Source: Lasioglossum baleicum (Eukaryota > Arthropoda > Insecta > Hymenoptera > Halictidae). Taken from it: a DNA stretch of 64,000 bases. Made by a program: the position numbers and the translations under genes. Below the pieces are notes generated by a model. That model made no database searches. It was not told the DNA's origin and saw nothing but the letters and a program-made list of their open reading frames with translations. Of this stretch, positions 24,896 to 36,571 are shown in pieces. Each line of letters begins with the position of its first letter. Position 1 is the first letter of the stretch. The stretch is taken from NCBI RefSeq assembly GCF_051020765.1, contig NW_027469319.1:124001-188000 (forward strand). Reading direction: 5' to 3'.

Positions 24896-25903
24896 TAATG
24901 CGTTATGAGTAATGTGTCATGCGTTATGCGTTATGCGTTATTCGTTAAGCGTTATGCTTTATGCGTTATGCGTTATGCGTTATGCGTTATGCGTTATGCG
25001 TTATGCGTTATGCGTTATGCGTCATGCGTCATGCGTAATGCGTTATGCGTTATGCGTTATGCGTTATGCGTTATGCGTTATGCGTTATGCGTTATGCGTT
25101 ATGCGTTATGCGTTATGCGTTATGCGTTATGCGTTATGCGTTATGCGTTATGCGTTATGCGTTATGCGTTATGCGTTATGCGTTATGCGTTATGCGTTAT
25201 GCGTTATGCGTTATGCGTTATGCGTTATGCGTTATGCGTTATGCGTTATGCGTTATGCGTTATGCGTTATGCGTTATGCGTTATGCGTTATGCGTTATGC
25301 GTTATGCGTTATGCGTTATGCGTTATGCGTTATGCGTTATGCGTTATGCGTTATGCGTTATGCGATATGCGTTATGCGTTATGCGTCATGCGTTATGCGT
25401 TATGCGTTATGCGTTATGCGTTATGCGTTATGCGTTATGCGTTATGCGTTATGCGTTATGCGTTATGCGTTATGCGTTATGCGTTATGCGTTATGCGTTA
25501 TGCGTTATGCGTTATGCGTTATGCGTTATGCGTTATGCGTTATGCGTTATGCGTTATGCGTTATGCGTTATGCGTTATGCGTTATGCGTTATGCGTTATG
25601 CGTTATGCGTTATGCGTTATGCGTTATGCGTTATGCGTTATGCGTTATGCGTTATGCGTTATGCGTTATGCGTTATGCGTTATGCGTTATGCGTTATGCG
25701 TTATGCGTTATGCGTTATGCGTTATGCGTTATGCGTTATGCGTTATGCGTTATGCGTTATGCGTTATGCGTTATGCGTTATGCGTTATGTGTTATGCGTT
25801 GTGCTTTACGGGTTATGCGATATGCGTTATGCGTTATGACTTTTTCATTGAGCGTTATGCGTTATGCGTAATGCGTTATGCATTATGCGTTATGCGTTAT
25901 GCG
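24896..25903 (+). repeat. HOR 29: homologue of HOR 18
   Basis: B, C, two T2C plus T2A near 25021, a perfect run, T1A and T2C near 25365-25392, a perfect run 25393-25784 (56 units), D at 25799 merging into module H (cassette 25834 ending TTGAGCG; T2A, G7A, T2A), then B at 25904. It lacks the T4C cluster of 15819-17071 and is 245 bp shorter. Confidence 0.86.
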
Positions 25904-27450
25904 TAATGCGTTATGAGTAATGTGTCATGCGTTATGCGTTATGGACTATGCTTTATGCGTTATGCGTTATGGGTTATCCGTTATGCGTCATGCGTTATGC
26001 GTTATTCGTTATGCGTTATGCGTTATGCGTTATGCGTTATGCGTTATGCGTTATGCGTTATGCGATATGCGTTATGCGTTATGCGTTATGCGTTATGCGT
26101 TATGTGTTACGCGTTATGCGTTACGCGTTATGCGTTATGCGTTATGCGTTATGCGTTATGCGTTATGCGTTATTCGTTATGCGTTATGCGTTATGCGTTA
26201 TGCGTTATGCGTTATGCGATGTGCGTTATGCGTTATGCGTTATGCGTTATGCGTTATGCGTTATGCGTTATGCGTTATGCGTTATGCGTTATGCGTTATG
26301 CGTTATGCGTTATGCGTTATGCGTTATGCGTTATGCGTTATGCGTTAAGCATTATGACTTTTTCATTGAGCGTTATGCGTTATGACTTTTCCATTGAGCG
26401 TTATGCGTTATTCGTTATGGGTTATGCGTTATGCGTTATGGGTTATGCGTTATGCGTTATGCGTTATGCGTTATGCGTTATGCGTTATGCGTTATGCGTT
26501 ATGCGTTATGCGTTATGCGTTATGCGTTATGCGTTATGCGTTATGTGTTATGCGTTATGCGTTAAGCGTTATACGTTATGCGTTATGCGTTATGTGTTAT
26601 GCGTTATGCGTTATGTGTTATGCGTTGTGCTTTACGGGTTATGCGATATGCGTTATGCGTTATGACTTTTTCATTGAACGTTATGCGTTATACGATATGC
26701 GTTATGCGTTATGCGTTATGCGTTATGCGTTATGCGTTATGCGTTATGCGTTATGCGTTATGCGTTATGCGTTATGCGTTATGCGTTATGCGTTATGCGT
26801 TACGCGTTATGCGTTACGCGTTATGCGTTATGCGTTATGCGTTATGCGTTATTCGTTATGCGTTATGCGTTATGCGTTATGCGTTATGCGTTATGCGTTA
26901 TGCGTTATGCGATATGCGTTATGCGTTATGCGTTATGCGTTATGCGTTATGCGTTACGCGTTATGCGTTACGCGTTATGCGTTATGCGTTATGCGTTATG
27001 CGTTATGCGTTATGCGTTATTCGTTATGCGTTATGCGTTATGCGTTATGCGTTATGCGTTATGCGTTATGCGTTATGCGTTATGCGTTATGCGATGTGCG
27101 TTATGCGTTATGCGTTATGCGTTATGCGTTATGCGTTATGCGTTATGCGTTATGCGTTATGCGTTATGCGTTATGCGTTATGCGTTAAGCATTATGACTT
27201 TTTCATTGAGCGTTATGCGTTATGACTTTTCCATTGAGCGTTATGCGTTATTCGTTATGGGTTATGCGTTATGCGTTATGGGTTATGCGTTATGCGTTAT
27301 GCGTTATGCGTTATGCGTTATGCATTATGCGTTATGCGTTATCCATTATGCGTTATGCGTTATGCGTTATGCGTTATGCGATATGCGTCATGCGTTAAGC
27401 GTTATGCGTTATGCATTATGCGTTATCCGTTATGCGTTATGCGTTATGCG
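25904..27450 (+). repeat. HOR 30: B-I junction, A, D, A
   Basis: B then module I (TTATGGA 25939), T1A, a C6T unit beside T4C, ATGTGCG, A at 26345, D at 26625 (cassette ending TTGAACG and followed by a G5A unit near 26690), two rounds of T4C pair and G5T, ATGTGCG, A at 27185 and G with TTATCCA near 27343. It links the A-type and D-type families in one HOR of 1,547 bp. Confidence 0.82.
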
Positions 27451-28955
27451 TAATGCGTTATGAGTAATGTGTCATGCGTTATGCGTTATGCGTTATGCGT
27501 TATGCGTTATGCGTTATGCGTTATGCGTTATGCGTTATGCGTTATGCGTTATGCGTTATGCGTTATGCGTTACGCGTTAAGCGTTATGCGTTATGCGTTA
27601 CGCGTTACGCGTTATGCGTTATGCGTTATGCGTTATGCGTTATGCGTTATGCGTTATGCGTTATGCGTTATGTGTTATGCGTTATGCGTTAAGCGTTATA
27701 CGTTATGCGTTATGCGTTATGTGTTATGCGTTATGCGTTATGTGTTATGCGTTGTGCTTTACGGGTTATGCGATATGCGTTATGCTTTATGACTTTTTCA
27801 TTGAACGTTATGCGTTATGCGATATGCGTTATGCGTTATGCGTTATGCGTTATGCGTTATGCGTTATGCGTTATGCGTTATGCGTTATGCGTTATGCGTT
27901 ATGTGTTATGCGTTATGCGTTATGCGTTATGCGTTATGCGTTATGCGTTATGCGTTATGCGTTATGCGTTATGCGTTATGCGTTATGCGTTATGCGTTAT
28001 GCGTTATGCGTTATGCGTTATGCGTTATGCGTTATGCGTTATGCGTTATGCGTTATGCGTTATGCGTTATGCGTTATGCGTTATGCGTTATGCGTTATGC
28101 GTTATGCGTTATGCGTTATGCGTTATGCGTTATGCGTTATGCGTTATGCGTTATGCGTTATGCGTTATGCGTTATGCGTTATGCGTTATGCGTTATGCGT
28201 TATGCGTTATGCGTTATGCGTTATGCGTTATGCGTTATGCGTTATGCGTTATGCGTTATGCGTTATGCGTTATGCGTTATGCGTTATGCGTTATGCGTTA
28301 TGCGTTATGCGTTATGCGTTATGCGTTATGCGTTATGCGTTATGCGTTATGCGTTATGCGTTATGCGTTATGCGTTATGCGTTATGCGTTATGCGTTATG
28401 CGTTATGCGTTATGCGTTATGCGTTATGCGTTATGAGTTATGCGTTATGCGTTATGCGTTATGCGTTATGCGATGTGCGTTATGCGTTATGCGTTATGCG
28501 TTATGCGTTATGCGTTATGCGTTATGCGTTATGCGTTATGCGTTATGCGTTATGCGTTATGCGTTATGCGTTATGCGTTATGCGTTATGCGTTATGCGTT
28601 ATGACTTTTTCATTGAGCGTTAAGCGTTATGACTTTTCCATTGAGCGTTATGCGTTATTCGTTATGCGTTATGCGTTATGCGTTATGCGTTATGCGTTAT
28701 GCGTTATGCGTTATGCGATATGCGTTATGCGTTATGCGTTATGCGTTATGCGTTATGTGTTACGCGTTATGCGTTACGCGTTATGCGTTATGCGTTATGC
28801 GTTATGCGTTATGCGTTATGCGTTATTCGTTATGCGTTATGCGTTATGCGTTATGCGTTATGCGTTATGCGATGTGCGTTATGCGTTATGCGTTATGCGT
28901 TATGCGTTATGCGTTATGCGTTATGCGTTATGCGTTATGCGTTATGCGTTATGCG
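27451..28955 (+). repeat. Triplicated block, copy 1 (G7T-marked D)
   Basis: B, T4C next to T4A, paired T4C, C6T, T4A and G5A, D at 27752 in which the unit before the cassette is G7T (27780-27786), C6T at 27899, a perfect run 27906-28430 (75 units), C6A at 28431, ATGTGCG, and an unusual A at 28592 that lacks T4A+G7A and has T4A between its two cassettes. Later copies are at 31595 and 33485. This copy has the longest run. Confidence 0.86.
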
Positions 28956-30971
28956 TTAAGCATTATGACTTTTTCATTGAGCGTTATGCGTTATGACTTT
29001 TCCATTGAGCGTTATGCGTTATTCGTTATGGGTTATGCGTTATGCGTTATGGGTTATGCGTTATGCGTTATGCGTTATGCGTTATGCGTTATGCGTTATG
29101 CGTTATGCGTTATGCGTTATGCGTTATGCGTTATGCGTTATGCGTTATGCGTTATGCGTTATGTGTTATGCGTTATGCGTTAAGCGTTATACGTTATGCG
29201 TTATGCGTTATGTGTTATGCGTTATGCGTTATGTGTTATGCGTTGTGCTTTACGGGTTATGCGATATGCGTTATGCGTTATGCGTTATGCGATGTGCGTT
29301 ATGCGTTATGCGTTATGCGTTATGCGTTATGCGTTATGCGTTATGCGTTATGCGTTATGCGTTATGCGTTATGCGTTATGCGTTATGCGTTATGCGTTAT
29401 GCGTTAAGCATTATGACTTTTTCATTGAGCGTTATGCGTTATGACTTTTCCATTGAGCGTTATGCGTTATTCGTTATGGGTTATGCGTTATGCGTTATGC
29501 GTTATGCGTTATGCGTTATGCGTTATGCGTTATGCGTTATGCGTTATGCGTTATGCGTTATGCGTTATGCGTTATGCGTTATGCGTTATGCGTTATGCGT
29601 TATGCGTTATGCGTTATGCGTTATGCGTTATGCGTTATGCGTTATGCGTTATGCGTTATGCGTTATGCGTTATGCGTTATGCGTTATGCGTTATGCGTTA
29701 TGCGTTATGCGTTATGCGTTATGCGTTATGCGTTATGCGTTATGCGTTATGCGTTATGCGTTATGCGTTATGCGTTATGCGTTATGCGTTATGCGTTATG
29801 CGTTATGCGTTATGCGTTATGCGTTATGCGTTATGCGTTATGCGTTATGCGTTATGCGTTATGCGTTATGCGTTATGCGTTATGCGTTATGCGTTATGCG
29901 TTACGCGTTACGCGTTACGCGTTATGCGTTAAGCGTTATACGTTATGCGATATGCGATATGCGTTATGCGTTATGCGTTATGCGTTATGCGTTATGTGTT
30001 ATGCGTTATGCGTTATGCGTTATGCGTTATGCGTTATGCGTTATGCGTTATGCGTTATGCGTTATGCGTTATGCGTTATGCGTTATGCGTTATGCGTTAT
30101 GCGTTATGTGTTATGCGTTATGTGTTATGCGTTGTGCTTTACGGGTTATGCGATATGCGTTATGCGTTATGCGTTATGCGTTATGCGTTATGCGTTATGC
30201 GTTATGCGTTATGCGTTATGCGTTATGCGTTATGCGTTATGCGTTATGCGTTATGCGTTATGCGTTATGCGTTATGCGTTATGCGTTATGCGTTATGCGT
30301 TATGCGTTATGCGTTATGCGTTATGCGTTATGCGTTATGCGTTATGCGTTATGCGTTATGCGTTATGCGTTATGCGTTATGCGTTATGCGTTATGCGTTA
30401 TGCGTTATGCGTTATGCGTTATGCGTTATGCGTTATGCGTTATGCGTTATGCGTTATGCGTGATGCGTTATGCGTCATGCGTCATGCGTCATGCGTCATG
30501 CGTCATGCGTTATGCGTCATGCGTTATGCGTTATGCGTTATGCGTTATGCGTTATGCGTTATGCGTTATGCGTTACGCGTTATGCGTTACGCGTTATGCG
30601 TTATGCGTTATGCGTTATGCGTTATTCGTTATGCGTTATGCGTTATGCGTTATGCGTTATGCGTTATGCGTTATGCGTTATGCGATATGCGTTATGCGTT
30701 ATGCGTTATGCGTTATGCGTTATGCGTTACGCGTTATGCGTTACGCGTTATGCGTTATGCGTTATGCGTTATGCGTTATGCGTTATGCGTTATTCGTTAT
30801 GCGTTATGCGTTATGCGTTATGCGTTATGCGTTATGCGTTATGCGTTATGCGTTATGCGTTATGCGTTATGCGTTATGCGATGTGCGTTATGCGTTATGC
30901 GTTATGCGTTATGCGTTATGCGTTATGCGTTATGCGTTATGCGTTATGCGTTATGCGTTATGCGTTATGCG
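28956..30971 (+). repeat. Composite A-D-A block with a 60-unit run, T4C triplet and F
   Basis: A 28956, D 29243 (no cassette), A 29404 with one C6G, a perfect run 29481-29900 (60 units), three T4C (29901-29921), T4A, G5A and two T1A, D 30132 (short), a run, F 30461-30523, then two rounds of T4C pair and G5T to A at 30972. The order D, A, run, T4C triplet, T1A pair, run, F recurs twice from 35074, so this is the ancestor or a sister of that pair. Confidence 0.85.
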
Positions 30972-31594
30972 TTAAGCATTATGACTTTTTCATTGAGCGT
31001 TATGCGTTATGACTTTTCCATTGAGCGTTATGCGTTATTCGTTATGGGTTATGCGTTATGCGTTATGGGTTATGCGTTATGCGTTATGCGTTATGCGTTA
31101 TGCGTTATGCATTATGCGTTATGCGTTATCCATTATGCGTTATGCGTTATGCGTTATGCGTTATGCGATATGCGTCATGCGTTAAGCGTTATGCGTTATG
31201 CATTATGCGTTATCCGTTATGCGTTATGCGTTATGCGTAATGCGTTATGAGTAATGTGTCATGCGTTATGCGTTATGCGTTATGCGTTATGCGTTATGCG
31301 TTATGCGTTATGCGTTATGCGTTATGCGTTAAGCATTATGACTTTTTCATTGAGCGTTATGCGTTATGACTTTTCCATTGAGCGTTATGCGTTATTCGTT
31401 ATGGGTTATGCGTTATGCGTTATGGGTTATGCGTTATGCGTTATGCGTTATGCGTTATGCGTTATGCATTATGCGTTATGCGTTATCCATTATGCGTTAT
31501 GCGTTATGCGTTATGCGTTATGCGATATGCGTCATGCGTTAAGCGTTATGCGTTATGCATTATGCGTTATCCGTTATGCGTTATGCGTTATGCG
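30972..31594 (+). repeat. Two A-G-B units in tandem, 357 bp apart
   Basis: A at 30972 and 31329, each followed by TTATCCA and G, with B at 31238 and 31595. The spacing is 357 bp (51 units) for both A and B, so this is a clean tandem duplication of an A-G-B segment. The same A-TTATCCA-G-B segment precedes 27451 and 33485. Confidence 0.88.
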
Positions 31595-33218
31595 TAATGC
31601 GTTATGAGTAATGTGTCATGCGTTATGCGTTATGCGTTATGCGTTATGCGTTATGCGTTATGCGTTATGCGTTATGCGTTATGCGTTATGCGTTACGCGT
31701 TAAGCGTTATGCGTTATGCGTTACGCGTTACGCGTTATGCGTTATGCGTTATGCGTTATGCGTTATGCGTTATGCGTTATGCGTTATGCGTTATGTGTTA
31801 TGCGTTATGCGTTAAGCGTTATACGTTATGCGTTATGCGTTATGTGTTATGCGTTATGCGTTATGTGTTATGCGTTGTGCTTTACGGGTTATGCGATATG
31901 CGTTATGCTTTATGACTTTTTCATTGAACGTTATGCGTTATGCGATATGCGTTATGCGTTATGCGTTATGCGTTATGCGTTATGCGTTATGCGTTATGCG
32001 TTATGCGTTATGCGTTATGCGTTATGTGTTATGCGTTATGCGTTATGCGTTATGCGTTATGCGTTATGCGTTATGCGTTATGCGTTATGCGTTATGCGTT
32101 ATGCGTTATGCGTTATGCGTTATGCGTTATGCGTTATGCGTTATGCGTTATGCGTTATGCGTTATGCGTTATGCGTTATGCGTTATGCGTTATGCGTTAT
32201 GCGTTATGCGTTATGCGTTATGCGTTATGCGTTATGCGTTATGCGTTATGCGTTATGCGTTATGCGTTATGCGTTATGCGTTATGCGTTATGCGTTATGC
32301 GTTATGCGTTATGCGTTATGCGTTATGCGTTATGCGTTATGCGTTATGCGTTATGCGTTATGCGTTATGCGTTATGCGTTATGCGTTATGCGTTATGCGT
32401 TATGCGTTATGCGTTATGCGTTATGCGTTATGCGTTATGCGTTATGCGTTATGCGTTATGCGTTATGCGTTATGAGTTATGCGTTATGCGTTATGCGTTA
32501 TGCGTTATGCGATGTGCGTTATGCGTTATGCGTTATGCGTTATGCGTTATGCGTTATGCGTTATGCGTTATGCGTTATGCGTTATGCGTTATGCGTTATG
32601 CGTTATGCGTTATGCGTTATGCGTTAAGCATTATGACTTTTTCATTGAGCGTTAAGCGTTATGACTTTTCCATTGAGCGTTATGCGTTATTCGTTATGCG
32701 TTATGCGTTATGCGTTATGCGTTATGCGTTATGCGTTATGCGTTATGCGATATGCGTTATGCGTTATGCGTTATGCGTTATGCGTTATGTGTTACGCGTT
32801 ATGCGTTACGCGTTATGCGTTATGCGTTATGCGTTATGCGTTATGCGTTATGCGTTATTCGTTATGCGTTATGCGTTATGCGTTATGCGTTATGCGTTAT
32901 GCGTTATGCGTTATGCGTTATGCGTTATGCGTTATGCGTTATGCGTTATGCGTTATGCGTTATGCGTTATGCGTTATGCGTTATGCGTTATGCGTTACGC
33001 GTTATGCGTTACGCGTTATGCGTTATGCGTTATGCGTTATGCGTTATGCGTTATTCGTTATGCGTTATGCGTTATGCGTTATGCGTTATGCGTTATGCGT
33101 TATGCGTTATGCGTTATGCGTTATGCGATGTGCGTTATGCGTTATGCGTTATGCGTTATGCGTTATGCGTTATGCGTTATGCGTTATGCGTTATGCGTTA
33201 TGCGTTATGCGTTATGCG
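31595..33218 (+). repeat. Triplicated block, copy 2
   Basis: It matches 27451-28955: D at 31875 with G7T (31903), C6T at 32022 (147 bp after TTGTGCT, as in copy 1), a run to C6A at 32470, ATGTGCG, A at 32624 with T4A between cassettes. The D-to-C6A distance is 595 bp against 679 in copy 1, a difference of 12 units. After it, T4C/G5T segments lead to A at 33219. Confidence 0.86.
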
Positions 33219-34884
33219 TTAAGCATTATGACTTTTTCATTGAGCGTTATGCGTTATGACTTTTCCATTGAGCGTTATGCGTTATTCGTTATGGGTTATG
33301 CGTTATGCGTTATGGGTTATGCGTTATGCGTTATGCGTTATGCGTTATGCGTTATGCATTATGCGTTATGCGTTATCCATTATGCGTTATGCGTTATGCG
33401 TTATGCGTTATGCGATATGCGTCATGCGTTAAGCGTTATGCGTTATGCATTATGCGTTATCCGTTATGCGTTATGCGTTATGCGTAATGCGTTATGAGTA
33501 ATGTGTCATGCGTTATGCGTTATGCGTTATGCGTTATGCGTTATGCGTTATGCGTTATGCGTTATGCGTTATGCGTTATGCGTTATGCGTTATGCGTTAT
33601 GCGTTACGCGTTAAGCGTTATGCGTTATGCGTTACGCGTTACGCGTTATGCGTTATGCGTTATGCGTTATGCGTTATGCGTTATGCGTTATGCGTTATGC
33701 GTTATGTGTTATGCGTTATGCGTTAAGCGTTATACGTTATGCGTTATGCGTTATGTGTTATGCGTTATGCGTTATGTGTTATGCGTTGTGCTTTACGGGT
33801 TATGCGATATGCGTTATGCTTTATGACTTTTTCATTGAACGTTATGCGTTATGCGATATGCGTTATGCGTTATGCGTTATGCGTTATGCGTTATGCGTTA
33901 TGCGTTATGCGTTATGCGTTATGCGTTATGCGTTATGCGTTATGCGTTATGCGTTATGCGTTATGCGTTATGCGTTATGCGTTATGCGTTATGCGTTATG
34001 CGTTATGCGTTATGCGTTATGCGTTATGCGTTATGCGTTATGCGTTATGCGTTATGCGTTATGCGTTATGCGTTATGCGTTATGCGTTATGCGTTATGCG
34101 TTATGCGTTATGCGTTATGCGTTATGCGTTATGCGTTATGCGTTATGCGTTATGCGTTATGCGTTATGCGTTATGCGTTATGCGTTATGCGTTATGCGTT
34201 ATGCGTTATGCGTTATGCGTTATGCGTTATGCGTTATGCGTTATGCGTTATGCGTTATGCGTTATGCGTTATGCGTTATGCGTTATGCGTTATGCGTTAT
34301 GCGTTATGCGTTATGCGTTATGCGTTATGCGTTATGAGTTATGCGTTATGCGTTATGCGTTATGCGTTATGCGTTATGCGATGTGCGTTATGCGTTATGC
34401 GTTATGCGTTATGCGTTATGCGTTATGCGTTATGCGTTATGCGTTATGCGTTATGCGTTATGCGTTATGCGTTATGCGTTATGCGTTATGCGTTATGCGT
34501 TAAGCATTATGACTTTTTCATTGAGCGTTAAGCGTTATGACTTTTCCATTGAGCGTTATGCGTTATTCGTTATGCGTTATGCGTTATGCGTTATGCGTTA
34601 TGCGTTATGCGTTATGCGTTATGCGATATGCGTTATGCGTTATGCGTTATGCGTTATGCGTTATGCGTTATGCGTTATGCGTTATGCGTTATGTGTTACG
34701 CGTTATGCGTTACGCGTTATGCGTTATGCGTTATGCGTTATGCGTTATGCGTTATGCGTTATTCGTTATGCGTTATGCGTTATGCGTTATGCGTTATGCG
34801 TTATGCGATGTGCGTTATGCGTTATGCGTTATGCGTTATGCGTTATGCGTTATGCGTTATGCGTTATGCGTTATGCGTTATGCG
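33219..34884 (+). repeat. Last A-G-B and triplicated block, copy 3
   Basis: A 33219, TTATCCA, G and the last B of the window (33485-33512). Then D at 33786 with G7T (33814), no C6T interruption, a perfect run 33863-34331 (67 units), C6A at 34332, ATGTGCG and A at 34500 with T4A between its cassettes. The D-to-C6A distance is 546 bp, the shortest of the three copies. Confidence 0.86.
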
Positions 34885-35073
34885 TTAAGCATTATGACTT
34901 TTTCATTGAGCGTTATGCGTTATGACTTTTCCATTGAGCGTTATGCGTTATTCGTTATGGGTTATGCGTTATGCGTTATGGGTTATGCGTTATGCGTTAT
35001 GCGTTATGCGTTATGCGTTATGCGTTATGCGTTATGCGTTATGCGTTATGCGTTATGCGTTATGCGTTATGCG

Positions 35074-36571
35074 TTATGTGTTATGCGTTATGCGTTAAGC
35101 GTTATACGTTATGCGTTATGCGTTATGTGTTATGCGTTATGCGTTATGTGTTATGCGTTGTGCTTTACGGGTTATGCGATATGCGTTATGCGTTATGCGT
35201 TATGCGATGTGCGTTATGCGTTATGCGTTATGCGTTATGCGTTATGCGTTATGCGTTATGCGTTATGCGTTATGCGTTATGCGTTATGCGTTATGCGTTA
35301 TGCGTTATGCGTTAAGCATTATGACTTTTTCATTGAGCGTTATGCGTTATGACTTTTCCATTGAGCGTTATGCGTTATTCGTTATGGGTTATGCGTTATG
35401 CGTTATGCGTTATGCGTTATGCGTTATGCGTTATGCGTTATGCGTTATGCGTTATGCGTTATGCGTTATGCGTTATGCGTTATGCGTTATGCGTTATGCG
35501 TTATGCGTTATGCGTTATGCGTTATGCGTTATGCGTTATGCGTTATGCGTTATGCGTTATGCGTTATGCGTTATGCGTTATGCGTTATGCGTTATGCGTT
35601 ATGCGTTATGCGTTATGCGTTATGCGTTATGCGTTATGCGTTATGCGTTATGCGTTATGCGTTATGCGTTATGCGTTATGCGTTATGCGTTATGCGTTAT
35701 GCGTTATGCGTTATGCGTTATGCGTTATGCGTTATGCGTTATGCGTTATGCGTTATGCGTTATGCGTTATGCGTTATGCGTTATGCGTTATGCGTTATGC
35801 GTTATGCGTTATGCGTTATGCGTTATGCGTTATGCGTTATGCGTTATGCGTTATGCGTTATGCGTTATGCGTTATGCGTTATGCGTTATGCGTTACGCGT
35901 TACGCGTTACGCGTTATGCGTTAAGCGTTATACGTTATGCGATATGCGATATGCGTTATGCGTTATGTGTTATGCGTTATGCGTTATGTGTTATGCGTTA
36001 TGCGTTATGCGTTATGCGTTATGCGTTATGCGTTATGCGTTATGCGTTATGCGTTATGCGTTATGCGTTATGCGTTATGCGTTATGCGTTATGCGTTATG
36101 CGTTATGCGTTATGCGTTATGCGTTATGCGTTATGCGTTATGCGTTATGCGTTATGCGTTATGCGTTATGCGTTATGCGTTATGCGTTATGCGTTATGCG
36201 TTATGCGTTATGCGTTATGCGTTATGCGTTATGCGTTATGCGTTATGCGTGATGCGTTATGCGTCATGCGTCATGCGTCATGCGTCATGCGTCATGCGTT
36301 ATGCGTTATGCGTTATGCGTTATGCGTTATGCGTTATGCGTTATGCGTTATGCGTTATGCGTTATGCGTTATGCGTTATGCGTTATGCGTTATGCGTTAT
36401 GCGTTAAGCGTTATACGTTATGCGATATGCGTTATGCGTTATGCGTTATGCGTTATGCGTTATGCGTTATGCGTTATGCGTTATGCGTTATGCGTTATGC
36501 GTTATGCGTTATGCGTTATGCGTTATGCGTTATGCGTTATGCGTTATGCGTTATGCGTTATGCGTTATGCG
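35074..36571 (+). repeat. 1,498-bp tandem duplication, left copy
   Basis: C6T 35074, T4A 35095, G5A 35102, D 35158 (no cassette), ATGTGCG, A 35312 with one C6G, a perfect run 35389-35892 (72 units), three T4C from 35893, T4A, G5A, two T1A, two C6T, a run, F at 36250 (five T2C), then a run with T4A/G5A/T1A near 36404. Every landmark from 35074 to about 36305 recurs exactly 1,498 bp (214 units) later. Confidence 0.93.

Larger units (their letters stand above)
1..24980 (+). repeat. Module C family: G5T/T4A/G7T signature after B
   Basis: C reads G5T, T4A, G7T, two canonical, G5T, and usually begins two canonical units after B. Copies start at about 195, 762, 1588, 2841 (not next to a B), 4276, 5844, 7965, 13061, 15861, 22098 and 24938. 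A partial copy opens the window at base 1. In the copies at 13061, 15861, 22098 and 24938 the closing G5T is missing and canonical units continue. At 9197 and 11360 the G7T unit is missing, a difference shared by the two copies of the 2,163-bp duplication. Confidence 0.83.
650..33484 (+). repeat. Module G family: T1A/T2C/T4A lead-in to B, about 25 copies
   Basis: G is normally ten units directly before B: T1A, T2C, T4A, canonical, G7A, canonical, G5C, then two or three canonical units before the T2A that starts B. The type copy is 650-719. It precedes B at 720, 1546, 2309, 4234, 4920, 5802, 7923, 9155, 9848, 11318, 11997, 13019, 14797, 15819, 18227, 19130, 19921, 20824, 22063, 23337, 24896, 27451, 31238, 31595 and 33485. 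The copy before 4234 has TTATCCA (4192-4198) in place of G7A. The last canonical unit is replaced by an extra T2A before 9848, 11997 and 14797. The B copies at 3555, 10233, 10457, 17072, 17534, 17968, 19669 and 25904 lack G. Confidence 0.85.
153..33512 (+). repeat. Module B family: T2A/C6A signature, 34 copies
   Basis: B is four consecutive variant units (28 bp): T2A, C6A, T2A+C6T, T2C. Starts: 153, 720, 1546, 2309, 3555, 4234, 4920, 5802, 7923, 9155, 9848, 10233, 10457, 11318, 11997, 13019, 14797, 15819, 17072, 17534, 17968, 18227, 19130, 19669, 19921, 20824, 22063, 23337, 24896, 25904, 27451, 31238, 31595, 33485. The copy at 19921 has an extra G7T in its first unit. I use B to divide Regions I and II into HORs. 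All spacings are multiples of 7 except 23337 to 24896, which spans the 5-bp unit. B also creates stops and an apparent start in the plus-strand frames, which is why many spurious ORFs begin here. Confidence 0.94.

Noticed and set aside
4192..33380. DnaA boxes or a replication origin suggested by TTATCC units
   Set aside because: G5C and TTATCCA units match only the first six bases of the DnaA box. No unit continues to the full nine-base motif, and no AT-rich unwinding region is seen.
162..33826. Recurrent start of ORFs at module B (MSNVSC...) resembling a gene family
   Set aside because: The start is the C6A unit of B. The downstream peptide is the repeat itself, and overlapping frames open at the same place.
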